This document shows positions 46,360 through 55,838 of a stretch of DNA of 64,000 bases, one piece after another; position 1 is the first letter of the stretch, and every line of letters starts with the position of its first letter. Both the position numbers and the translations under genes were made by a program. This DNA comes from Sulfopaludibacter sp963835555 (lineage in GTDB: Bacteria; Acidobacteriota; Terriglobia; Bryobacterales; Bryobacteraceae). The DNA lies in NCBI GenBank assembly GCA_963835555.1, contig CAWIGC010000036.1, forward strand, positions 133,432-197,431. The letters are read 5' to 3'. Below the pieces are notes generated by a model. The model worked only from the letters and a program-made list of their open reading frames with translations. It made no database searches and had not been told where the DNA came from.

Positions 46360-46751
46360 CGGATACAGGTCTCCTGTTGAAAAGACGGCTGGCAGGCGGA
46401 ACCGCGTGCCCCACGATCTCAGGCACAGTATGCCAGAACGGCAAGCCGGCCCGTCACGAATAATTTCTATGATGCCGATTATGAAAAAGCGGGTGAGGGT
46501 ATGCTGATCCGGCGGAGCCGGTGTTTCTGCCGGGGGTGGAGGAGGATCCGAAACCCGGGCACTATGCCGGTTTTGATCCGGATGGCGGCCGGTCGAGGCA
46601 TGGTGGTGCGGCAGTGCTGCGCGCGACCTGGAAAGCTCGCCGCTGTGGATGAACGGAACAAGGCCCTGTTCCTCGGTACGCATCGTCCCGCGGGAAGCGC
46701 ACCCCGGAGGGCGGATGCGGATCGCCACCCAAAGGCTCCGCGGCCGGGCGA
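46360..46751 (-). promoter_or_regulatory. 392-bp leader/intergenic region before the guanidine/urea operon
   Basis: This is the only place for a promoter of the seven-gene cluster. I searched it by eye for the conserved cores of guanidine-I, -II and -III riboswitches and found none. It does hold a short palindrome on the minus strand (GGCA-TACTG-TGCC near 46420-46433) and an ATAAT/ATTAT inverted repeat near 46460-46482 that could be a regulator site. Part of the plus strand (about 46405-46620) reads like a degenerate coding sequence with one frame change. Confidence 0.4.
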
Positions 46752-47444
46752 TCAGTCTGCGATCAGCGAGATGGAGCCGATGCCTCCGTGGACGCTGAGG
46801 TGGATTTTGGGGCCGGGCTGGTTGTAAGCTTCATTGGTCCAGTGACCGTCGCGTTTTTCCAGGCCGCGGGCGCTGATTTCGCCGATACCGCCGGAGGCTT
46901 CGGCGTAGATGCCGACGCTGGCAGGCAGATGCACCACGGCTTCGCCGACTCCGCCGTCGATGGTGACGTCGTAATCCTGTTTGGGAACGCCGCGCAGGTC
47001 GAGCTTGATGCTGCCGACTCCCATTTGCACATCGACGTGGCGCAGGGTCAGGCTGCCGAGATCGAGTTGGGCTTCCCCGGCTCCGAAATTGATATGGAAG
47101 TTCAGGGGGATGTCCTGCGCAAAGCGGAGATCCCACTCGTACTTGTTATTGCCCAGGTGCACGTTATGCGTTTTGGGCTGGGCCAACGTGAGGTCGCCGG
47201 AAGCGTAGTTTAGCTCGGGCTTCCAGGACGGCAGGTTGTAAGTGAAGTAGCCCTGCATCAACTTATGCGTGCCGCTGCCCACTTTCAACTGGCCGGCGCC
47301 CATATCGAGGTGCACGGTCACTTCCTTAGCGCTATCGCGCTCAATGGCCTGCGAACTGTACTGTGTCGGTCCGGCCGGTTCGTGCGTGATCACGCAACCG
47401 GTGAGACTCAAAGCGCCAAGAGTCAACAGCAATCGGATAGTCAT
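46752..47444 (-). CDS. lipoprotein with toast-rack (LiaF/DUF2154-like) domain
   Basis: A 230-residue protein with a lipobox (LLLTLGALSLTGCVITHEPA) that predicts lipidation at the Cys. The mature part is a repetitive beta-helix-like domain with spaced Gly-rich turns (HLDMGAGQLKVGSGTHKLMQ, INFGAGEAQLDLGSLTLRHV, IDGGVGEAVVHLPASVGIYA, GGIGEISARGLEKRDGHW), as in toast-rack/DUF2154 proteins. The function is unknown; relatives take part in cell-wall stress sensing. The start at 47444 follows an AGGA ribosome binding site; longer in-frame sequence upstream is a shadow. Confidence 0.8.
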   Translation of the reverse strand: MTIRLLLTLGALSLTGCVITHEPAGPTQYSSQAIERDSAKEVTVHLDMGAGQLKVGSGTHKLMQGYFTYNLPSWKPELNYASGDLTLAQPKTHNVHLGNNKYEWDLRFAQDIPLNFHINFGAGEAQLDLGSLTLRHVDVQMGVGSIKLDLRGVPKQDYDVTIDGGVGEAVVHLPASVGIYAEASGGIGEISARGLEKRDGHWTNEAYNQPGPKIHLSVHGGIGSISLIAD

Positions 47445-47507
47445 GTGAATCCTGTCTCTCCCGTGCCTACGCAGGGCGGGGCGCAATTGTTCCGTGCCGC
47501 TTGCGGT

Positions 47508-47513
47508 TACAAT
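47508..47513 (+). promoter_or_regulatory. -10 box TACAAT, near-leaderless type
   Basis: TACAAT ends 9 bases before ATG 47523 in the 78-bp divergent gap; no Shine-Dalgarno lies between. Confidence 0.5.
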
Positions 47514-47522
47514 AAGCCTTCC

Positions 47523-48870
47523 ATGTCTGAAAGCTGCAAGTTTCTTCTGTCCGACAGCCAGATCCCGACGGCCTGGATCAATGTGCTGCCCTCTCTGCCG
47601 GAGCCGCTGGCCCCGCCGCTGAATCCGCAGACCCGCGCGCCGCTGACGCCGCAGGACCTGACGCCGATCTTTCCGATGGAACTGATCGAGCAGGAATTCT
47701 CCCCCCACGCGACCATCGATATCCCCGGCGAGGTGATGGATATTTACAGGCTGTGGCGGGCCACGCCGCTGTTCCGGGCGCGCCGCCTGGAAAAGGCGCT
47801 TGGACACCCCGGCTCACATCTACTACAAATACGAGGGGACCAGCCCGGCGGGCAGTCACAAGCCCAATACGGCGGTGGCGCAGGCGTATTACAACAAGCG
47901 GGCGGGAATCCGGCGGTTGGCCACGGAGACGGGCGCGGGACAGTGGGGCAGCGCGCTTTCGCTGGCGTGCAGGCTGTTCGGGCTGGAGTGCACCGTCTAC
48001 ATGGTGCGGATCAGCTACGACCAGAAGCCGTACCGGCGGATGATGATGCATGCCTGGGGCGGGGAGGTCTTCCCGAGTCCCAGCGATCGAACCAATTCGG
48101 GGCGGGCGGTGCTGGCGGAATCCCCGGATTCGCCGGGCAGCCTGGGAATCGCCATCAGCGAGGCGGTGGAAGATGCCGCGACTCACGCCGACACGAATTA
48201 CGCGCTGGGCAGCGTACTAAATCATGTGATGCTGCACCAGACAGTGATCGGGCAGGAGGCGAAGCTACAGATGGCGATGGCGGGCGAAGAGCCGGAGGTG
48301 CTGATCGGCTGTTTTGGCGGGGGTAGTAATTTTGGGGGATTGTCGTTACCGTACGTCCTGGACCGTTTGGCGGGTAAGGGGCCACGAATTCTGGCGGTGG
48401 AGCCTTCGGCCTGTCCGAGTCTGACTAAAGGGACCTTCGCGTATGACTTTGGAGACACGGCCAAGCTGACGCCGCTCATTAAGATGTACACGTTGGGCCA
48501 CGATTTCGTGCCGCCGGGGATCCACGCGGGCGGACTGCGCTACCACGGGGCATCGCCGCTGCTGAGCCACCTGATGAAACTGGGGTATATCGAGGCCAAA
48601 TCGTATCCGCAAACGCCCGTATTCGAAGCAGCCCTGCAGTTTACGCGTGCGGAGGGGATTCTGCCGGCGCCGGAATCGGCTCACGCGATACGTGCGGCGG
48701 TGGATGAAGCACTGATGGCCCGGGAGGAAGGGCGGTCTAAGGTAATTTTGTTCTGTCTCAGCGGGCACGGGCACTTCGACCTGGGGTCTTATGAGAGCTA
48801 CCTTTCGGGAAAACTGCTGGATTATGAATATCCTGGAAGGGATATCGCGGCGGCCTTAGCGGCGAACTAG
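47523..48870 (+). CDS. trpB: TrpB2-type tryptophan synthase beta chain, one frameshift
   Basis: PLP enzyme of the TrpB2 family (TIGR01415), which condenses indole with serine. The N-terminus (WINVLPSLPEPLAPPLNPQT, PLTPQDLTPIFPMELIEQEF) is the long TrpB2 type. A surplus T at 47800-47801 shifts the frame just before LDTPAHIYYKYEGTSPAGSH; removing it gives 448 residues. The PLP lysine follows in GSHKPNTA, and the phosphate loop is GCFGGGSNFGG. No trpA is near, which is common for TrpB2; it may salvage indole. Confidence 0.88.
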
Positions 48871-48941
48871 TACGCTAGCCGGCAACTCGGCATGGGCGGC
48901 CAATTCTGTGAAAATGGTCGCATAGTACTCGATCAAAAGGC

Positions 48942-48970
48942 TTGCAGTCAACGAATGAGAGTGGTAGACT
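48942..48970 (+). promoter_or_regulatory. possible sigma-70 promoter (TTGCAG, 17 bp, TAGACT)
   Basis: TTGCAG at 48942-48947 and TAGACT at 48965-48970, spaced by 17 bases, would give a leader of about 24 bases for the gene at 49001. Confidence 0.35.
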
Positions 48971-49000
48971 CGTCATGGTTGATCTAGTACTACACTAAAG

Positions 49001-49423
49001 ATGCTGGCAAGCATACTGATTATCGCATTTTCGGTCGTACTGTTCGTTTACTGGTTCCGATATAGCTGCATTCTCCTGCTACGAAATGCAGCGGAGCAGG
49101 TGGCTGCACCGGTTTCGGAGCGGGATACCAGATTCGGATGCAGTGAGGTGCTGGTGCGCCTGAAGACCGGGGATACGCTGGATCCGCTCCATAGCGCTTT
49201 GAACCGCGACTACCAGATGCTGACCTACCTGATCGAGCATGCAGCAGGTCTGGAGATGACCTCCTTTGAAGACCGCTTGCTGGTGTTGGACTACAAGGTG
49301 ATGCAGTTGTATTACCGGTCCACCCGAATGATTCTGCCGGATCAGGCCCGCAAAGCACTCACGGAGATGGCGACCGTTCTGGATGTTCTGGTCCAGAAGA
49401 TGGGCCAGCAAGCGGGCGTTTAG
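49001..49423 (+). CDS. small membrane-anchored protein of unknown function
   Basis: A 140-residue protein with one N-terminal membrane helix (MLASILIIAFSVVLFVYWF) and a soluble helical domain (VSERDTRFGCSEVLVRLKTG, MTSFEDRLLVLDYKVMQLYY, ARKALTEMATVLDVLVQKM). I do not recognise the family; comparable single-helix proteins occur in Acidobacteria. It precedes the MoxR operon by 90 bases on the same strand. Confidence 0.65.
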   Translation: MLASILIIAFSVVLFVYWFRYSCILLLRNAAEQVAAPVSERDTRFGCSEVLVRLKTGDTLDPLHSALNRDYQMLTYLIEHAAGLEMTSFEDRLLVLDYKVMQLYYRSTRMILPDQARKALTEMATVLDVLVQKMGQQAGV

Positions 49424-49500
49424 CTCCTTTCCTCGCACTTATTTATACTCGCCTGACGAAAGGTGCGCCAGAAGTCCGCACGGGTTCGGGCCGGGTGCTC

Positions 49501-49506
49501 TACAAT
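49501..49506 (+). promoter_or_regulatory. -10 box TACAAT, leaderless-type
   Basis: TACAAT ends 7 bases before the moxR-type ATG at 49514; the spacer (GTAAAAA) holds no ribosome binding site. Confidence 0.5.
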
Positions 49507-49513
49507 GTAAAAA

Positions 49514-50512
<999 letters not shown>

Positions 50513-50519
50513 GAAACGT

Positions 50520-51401
50520 ATGCCCGCCCCGTTGTTGGACCGGGAATTCCTGGAAAAGCTGGAACGGTTGACCATCCACTGGCAAAAATCATTTGCCGGC
50601 CTGGTGGGCGGGCATAACATGTCCCGCTTTGCCGGCGCCGGGCAGGAATTCCTGGACCATCGGAATTTTCATCACGGCGACGATCTGCGTGCGGTGAACT
50701 GGCGCGCGTACCTGCGCCTCGAGAAGCTGTTTCTCAAAATGTTCCAGGTGGAACCGCGCGTGCCGGTGCGCATGCTATTGGACGTCAGCGAGTCCATGGC
50801 GGCATACGGCGGGCAGAAGTTCGACTATGCGCGCAAGTTGGCGGCGTCGTTGTGCTATGTGGGTCTGGTGCGGCTGGACACGATCGAGATCCACGGGTTT
50901 TCGGGCCGCATGGCGCAGCGTATCTTCGCCACCGGGGGACGGCATCGCTTCCCCAGCGTAATGGATTCCCTGGGCGCGCTAGCGGCCTCGGGCAAGACGG
51001 ATTACAACGCGGTGGTGCGCGACTTCATCGGCAGCTATTCGCAGCGTGGGCTGGTAATTGTAATTTCAGATTTCCTGGACGATCAGGGTTGCGAAAGGGC
51101 GCTGCAGTATCTGGCGGATTTCGGCCACGAATTGATGCTGCTGCAGGTGTGGAGCGACGAGGACCGGACGCCGCCGTGGACGGGGGAACTGGAACTGCGC
51201 GATGCGGAGACGGGCGCGGGACTGAAGCTGGATTTCGACGACGATGCGCGGAAGCGCTACACGCGCGCGTTCGACGAATACGCGAGCACCATTCAGACCA
51301 TGGCGTACCGTAGCGGCGGGCGGTATGCGGGGATTGCCACCTCACAATCTCTGGAATCGGTAATTTTCGGAGATTTGATCAGGGCCAGGGGAATCGCGTG
51401 A
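50520..51401 (+). CDS. DUF58 domain protein
   Basis: A 293-residue DUF58 protein with a VWA-like core. The DUF58 signature is GAGQEFLDHRNFHHGDDLRA followed by VNWRAYLRLEKLFLKMFQVE, and the VWA-like metal site is VRMLLDVSESMAAYGGQKFD (DVSES). The C-terminal part contains GLVIVISDFLDDQGCERALQ. It is presumed to be the client or adaptor of the upstream MoxR ATPase. It has no membrane segment, unlike many DUF58 proteins. AGGA lies 7 bases before the ATG. Confidence 0.9.
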   Translation: MPAPLLDREFLEKLERLTIHWQKSFAGLVGGHNMSRFAGAGQEFLDHRNFHHGDDLRAVNWRAYLRLEKLFLKMFQVEPRVPVRMLLDVSESMAAYGGQKFDYARKLAASLCYVGLVRLDTIEIHGFSGRMAQRIFATGGRHRFPSVMDSLGALAASGKTDYNAVVRDFIGSYSQRGLVIVISDFLDDQGCERALQYLADFGHELMLLQVWSDEDRTPPWTGELELRDAETGAGLKLDFDDDARKRYTRAFDEYASTIQTMAYRSGGRYAGIATSQSLESVIFGDLIRARGIA

Positions 51402-51408
51402 GCTCACC

Positions 51409-53325
51409 ATGTATCTGCTGAACCTATCCCTCTTCCAGTTCCTGGCGGTCTTCGGATCGATCGGCGCGGTTTCGGTGGCGCTGTATCTGCTGGACCGGTC
51501 GCGGCGCAAGCAGGTGGTTTCGACTCTGCGGTTCTGGGTGGCGGCGGAGCAACCGGCAGTGGCGGCGCGGCGGCGGCACATCAACCAGCCGTGGAGCCTG
51601 CTACTGCAATTGATCGGCATGGGCCTGTTGCTGCTGGCAATTGCGCAATTGCGTTTCGGGACCCCGGCGCTGGCGGGGCGGGATCACGTGATTGTGCTGG
51701 ACACTTCTTCATGGATGATGGCGCGTTCGGGAAAGGGCACCCTGATGGATGTGGCGAAGGCGCGGGCCCGTCAATATCTGCGGGCGCTGCCGGCGCGCGA
51801 CCGCGTGATGCTGGTGCGGGCGGATGCCCTGGCCACACCGGCGACCGCGTTCGAGCCCACGCACCGGAAGGTGGATGCGGCGATACTGGCATCGCAGCCG
51901 GGGTCCACCGCCCTGAACCTGAACCAGGCGCTTTCGTTTGCGCGGCACGTTCAATTACAGGAAGGGCGAAGGGCCGGGGAGATCGCGTTCATCGGTCCGG
52001 GACGCACGGCGGATAGTGGTGAGAGCGCACCGGCGCCTCCCAGGAATTTGCGTGTGATTTCGGTGGCCGATAACGTAGAGAACTGCGGGCTGCGCAAAAT
52101 CGGGATGCGCCGCTCGGCCACGGACCCCGCACTGTGGGAGATTTACGTTTCCGCGCACAATTACGGGACCACGCAGCGCAATGTAACGGTGTCGCTGGAG
52201 TTCGGCACGCCGCAACAGGCGGGCCGGGTGCCCATTGGCACGCAGGGGCTGACGCTGCCGCCGGGGGGCGATAGCGAAGCCAGCTTCCAATACCGCACCA
52301 CGGCCGCCGGAGTGCTGGGCGTGCATCTGACGCCGCACGATGTGTTCCCGGCCGACGATCATGCGGAAATGGAGCTGCCGGGCCAGCCGGCGCTGGCGGT
52401 AACGGTGTATTCGAACGAGCCGGAACTGCTGCGGCCGGTGCTGGCCGCTACGCCCCGGGTGACGGCGATCTTTCGCAAGCCCGAGGAGTACCGTGCGAAC
52501 GATCAGGGGTTGGTGATTCTGGACCGCTTTGTGCCGCCGCAGCGGCCCGCGGCGGATTCGATCTGGATCGATCCACCGGCGCAGGGCTCCCCGATACCGA
52601 TTCGCACGACGGTGGAGAATGTGCCGTTCGCGGGCTGGAACCCGGAGCATCCGGCATCGGCGGGCTTGCGCACCAAAGACTTTAAACTCGAAAAAGTCTC
52701 GGTCTTCGAAGCCGCGCCGACCGACGGACTGGTAGGCGAGGTGGCGGCCGGTCCGGTGATTGTCGCTCGCGAGGGCAAGCCGAAGATCGTGGTGCTGGGA
52801 TTCCATCCGGCGCTGTCGGCCATGCGCTACGAACTGGCGACTCCGCTGCTGTTTGCCAATCTGCTGCGCTGGGTATCGCCGGAGATTTTCCAGCGCTGGG
52901 AAATTACCGGCGGCAGCGTGGGTACGGTGAGGGTGGCGCTGGACCGGGATACGCCGCAAAAGGACATCCAGGTGACGGGCGAAAACGGCGCGCCGCTGCC
53001 ATTCACGATGCATGATCGCACCGTGCAGTTTTTCTCCGGGACGCCGGGGTCGGTCCGGGTAGTGGCGGGCAATCGTGAGTACATGTACGCGATGACCATT
53101 CCGGAGTTGTGGGATTCGAAATGGGTGCCGCCGGGAGATGCGCGGCAGGGCATACCGCATTTCGCCGCGGTCTTGAGCAGCAGCGTCGATGTATGGCCGT
53201 GGCTGGCGGTAGCGGGCGGTTTGTGCCTGCTGGCGGAATGGGTGCTCTTCGGAAGTTTCCGGCGGGCATTGCGCCCCCTGCTGCTGCGGCACAAATCGCA
53301 AACCACGGCGGAGGTGCGGCGATGA
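51409..53325 (+). CDS. BatA-like membrane protein with degenerate VWA domain
   Basis: A 638-residue protein. The N-terminal BatA membrane region (LSLFQFLAVFGSIGAVSVAL and INQPWSLLLQLIGMGLLLLA) is followed by a VWA-like domain whose metal site is DTSSW (Asp98 to Trp102) instead of DxSxS, so metal binding is doubtful. Then come beta-sandwich regions and a C-terminal membrane helix (VWPWLAVAGGLCLLAEWVLF). It begins 7 bases after the DUF58 gene, and its TGA overlaps the next ATG. Probably an envelope complex subunit. Confidence 0.85.
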   Translation: MYLLNLSLFQFLAVFGSIGAVSVALYLLDRSRRKQVVSTLRFWVAAEQPAVAARRRHINQPWSLLLQLIGMGLLLLAIAQLRFGTPALAGRDHVIVLDTSSWMMARSGKGTLMDVAKARARQYLRALPARDRVMLVRADALATPATAFEPTHRKVDAAILASQPGSTALNLNQALSFARHVQLQEGRRAGEIAFIGPGRTADSGESAPAPPRNLRVISVADNVENCGLRKIGMRRSATDPALWEIYVSAHNYGTTQRNVTVSLEFGTPQQAGRVPIGTQGLTLPPGGDSEASFQYRTTAAGVLGVHLTPHDVFPADDHAEMELPGQPALAVTVYSNEPELLRPVLAATPRVTAIFRKPEEYRANDQGLVILDRFVPPQRPAADSIWIDPPAQGSPIPIRTTVENVPFAGWNPEHPASAGLRTKDFKLEKVSVFEAAPTDGLVGEVAAGPVIVAREGKPKIVVLGFHPALSAMRYELATPLLFANLLRWVSPEIFQRWEITGGSVGTVRVALDRDTPQKDIQVTGENGAPLPFTMHDRTVQFFSGTPGSVRVVAGNREYMYAMTIPELWDSKWVPPGDARQGIPHFAAVLSSSVDVWPWLAVAGGLCLLAEWVLFGSFRRALRPLLLRHKSQTTAEVRR

Positions 53326-55829
53326 CGTTCGACCGTCCGTGGGCCCTGGTGCTGGCGCTGTTGCCGGTGGTGTGGGCGGCCTGGGAGTGGCGTGGTTCTT
53401 CCCGCCGGCTGGCTTTGGGTTTGAAGGCCGGCACGCTGCTCGCGATCGCGCTGGCGCTCTCTATGCCGCGGCTGACGGTCTACCAGAGCAAAGTGGCGGT
53501 AGGGCTGCTGGTGGACACATCGGCCAGCATCTCTTCGAATGATTTGCAAACGGAGTCGGGCCTGGCCGACCGCATGGAGCGGGCCCGGGGCGGTCATTGG
53601 ATGCGCGTGATTCCGTTCGCGCGCACCACGCGGAACACGGCGCTGGACGAGCACGGACGCAAAGGCTGGCAGTTGCGGCACACGGCGGGCGCACCGGGGC
53701 ACGGCACGGACCTGGAAGCAGCGATTCGCGATGGTGTGGCCTCGCTGCCGGCGGGGATGGTGCCACGACTGGTGCTGGTGAGCGACGGCAACGAGAACCT
53801 GGGGAGCGTGGCGCGAGGGATCTGGCAGGCGCAGCAGTTGGGGGTGCCGATCGATACGGTGGCGGTGACAGGGCGGCCCAAACCGGGCCTGCTGCTGCAG
53901 GCGGTTTCGTTTCCCGGGCAGGTGTTCAGCGGGGAGCGGTTTCCGATTGAGGTAACGCTGGACTCGCCGGCGGCCACGCAGGCCGCGGTGGAACTGACGG
54001 CGGAAGGAAAACAACTGGGATCGAGCAGGGTGGCCCTGGCTGCGGGAACCAATCATCTGCGCCTGGAAGCTAACGTAAATTCGGTGGGCGCGATCGCGCT
54101 GGCGGGGAAGATCTCGGCCGAAGGGATGGGGGAGACACGATTCGAGGACGCGGTGATTCTGCGCCATCCGCGCGTGCTGGTAGTCTCCAACGATCCGCCG
54201 GCGAGCGAGGTCCACTTGCAGCGTACTTTGCAGGCGAACCAGTTCGAGGTGGAGCACTCGCAGACGGGCATTCCCGAGAAGCTGGACGATTATCAACTGA
54301 TCGTGATCAACAACTGGGACATGGAAAGCATTCCGGCGCCGCGCAAGGAGGCGCTGGAGGCATTCGTCAAAAAGGGCGGCGGCCTGGTGTGGATCGCGGG
54401 CGAGCACAACATCTACGTGGACAAGAAGAATCAGCCGGAAGACGCGTTGGAGCGGACCCTGCCGGCGAAATTGGCGCCGCCGCGTTCTCCGGAAGGGACC
54501 AGCGTGGTGCTGATCATCGACAAATCGTCTTCCATGGAGGGGCGGAAGATCGAACTGGCGCGGCTGGCGGCGAGCGGCGTAGTGGATAACCTGCGGCCCA
54601 TCGATACGGTGGGCGTGCTGATCTTCGACAACTCGTTTCAATGGGCGGTGCCGATCCGGAAGGCGGAAGATCGCGGGGCCATCAAGCGGCTGATCGCGGG
54701 GATCACGCCGGATGGCGGGACGCAGATCGCCCCGGCATTGACCGAGGCGTACCAGAGAATTCTGCCGCAGACGGCGGTCTATAAACACATCGTGCTGCTG
54801 ACCGACGGGATCAGCGAAGAAGGCGATACCATGAACCTCACCAAAGAAGCGGTGGTCAATCACGTGACCATTTCCACGGTGGGGCTGGGGCAGGACGTGA
54901 ACCGCGCTTTTCTGGAAAAGGTGGCGTCTTCGGCCGAGGGCAAATCCTATTTTTTGAACGATCCATCCGGGCTGGAACAGATTCTGTTGCGCGACGTGGA
55001 AGAGCACACGGGCGTGACGGCGGTGGAGAAATCGATCACGCCGCGGATCCTGCAGGCGGCCGAGATTCTGGATGGCGTGGGGATGGAGACCGCTCCGGTG
55101 CTGCGCGGATATGTGCGATTCCAGTCGCGGCCCACGTCGGATACCATTCTGGAGGCGGACCGGGGAGACCCGCTGCTGGTGCGGTGGCAGTATGGGCTGG
55201 GGAGGAGCGCGGTGTTCAGCAGCGATGCCAAGAATCGCTGGGCGGAGAAATGGGTGACCTGGCCGGGCTTCGACAAACTGTGGGCGAATATTTTCCGCGA
55301 TCTGCTGCCCCATGCGCCGCAGACGGAGACGTCGGCGGATTACGATCGCGCGTCGGGGATGCTGGTGGTGGATTATCGCCTTTCGAAGAACGTGCCGGAA
55401 CCGGCGGCGATTCCGGACATTTTCGCCATGGGGCCCAACGGATTCCAACAGCCGCTGAAGGTGAGCAAAGTGGCGGAGGGGCACTATCGCGGGAGCCTCG
55501 CGATCGGCCAGAACCAGGGGCTGTTCCGGGTGCGCCCGGTGGCGGATTCGCCGGCGTTTCCGGAGGTGGGATTCTACCGGCAGGAAGACGAGATGCAGGA
55601 GTACGGCAACAATCCGCAACTGCTGCGGCAGATTGCGTCGGCCACGGGCGGGCGCTACAATCCTGCGGCGCGGCAGGTATTCGATGCCACAGGGCGCAGC
55701 ATTGCCACGGTGATGGATCTGTGGCCGCTGTTCCTGGCGTTGGCAATTCTGCTGAATTTGGCCGAACTGGTGCTGCGGAAGTGGAAGGGTCTGTTGGAGG
55801 CTTTGCATCTGCGGCCGGCAACGGCGTAG
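53322..55829 (+). CDS. membrane protein with two VWA domains and a GATase1-like domain
   Basis: An 835-residue protein. Two N-terminal membrane helices (PWALVLALLPVVWAAWEW and GLKAGTLLAIALALSM) precede a first VWA domain with intact MIDAS DTSAS (Asp65 to Ser69). A central glutamine-amidotransferase-like segment follows (PRVLVVSNDPPASEVH, DDYQLIVINNWDMESIPAPR, GGGLVWIAGEHN) without a visible catalytic Cys. A second VWA domain has intact MIDAS DKSSS (Asp400 to Ser404) and DGGTQIAPAL. A C-terminal helix (DLWPLFLALAILLNLAELVL) closes it. It ends the MoxR operon; ATGA overlap with the previous gene. Confidence 0.87.
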   Translation: MTFDRPWALVLALLPVVWAAWEWRGSSRRLALGLKAGTLLAIALALSMPRLTVYQSKVAVGLLVDTSASISSNDLQTESGLADRMERARGGHWMRVIPFARTTRNTALDEHGRKGWQLRHTAGAPGHGTDLEAAIRDGVASLPAGMVPRLVLVSDGNENLGSVARGIWQAQQLGVPIDTVAVTGRPKPGLLLQAVSFPGQVFSGERFPIEVTLDSPAATQAAVELTAEGKQLGSSRVALAAGTNHLRLEANVNSVGAIALAGKISAEGMGETRFEDAVILRHPRVLVVSNDPPASEVHLQRTLQANQFEVEHSQTGIPEKLDDYQLIVINNWDMESIPAPRKEALEAFVKKGGGLVWIAGEHNIYVDKKNQPEDALERTLPAKLAPPRSPEGTSVVLIIDKSSSMEGRKIELARLAASGVVDNLRPIDTVGVLIFDNSFQWAVPIRKAEDRGAIKRLIAGITPDGGTQIAPALTEAYQRILPQTAVYKHIVLLTDGISEEGDTMNLTKEAVVNHVTISTVGLGQDVNRAFLEKVASSAEGKSYFLNDPSGLEQILLRDVEEHTGVTAVEKSITPRILQAAEILDGVGMETAPVLRGYVRFQSRPTSDTILEADRGDPLLVRWQYGLGRSAVFSSDAKNRWAEKWVTWPGFDKLWANIFRDLLPHAPQTETSADYDRASGMLVVDYRLSKNVPEPAAIPDIFAMGPNGFQQPLKVSKVAEGHYRGSLAIGQNQGLFRVRPVADSPAFPEVGFYRQEDEMQEYGNNPQLLRQIASATGGRYNPAARQVFDATGRSIATVMDLWPLFLALAILLNLAELVLRKWKGLLEALHLRPATA

Positions 55830-55838
55830 GGCGCCCGT

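Noticed and set aside
46415..46440. A TGGCAT...TGCC stretch considered as a sigma-54 promoter for the guanidine/urea operon
   Set aside because: The spacing between the GG and GC elements is 8 bases instead of the required 10.
52827..55808. A very long open frame (993 codons) on the minus strand
   Set aside because: It is antisense to the BatA-like and VWA genes; its His/Arg/Gln-rich composition is that of a GC3-driven shadow, and no family motif appears.
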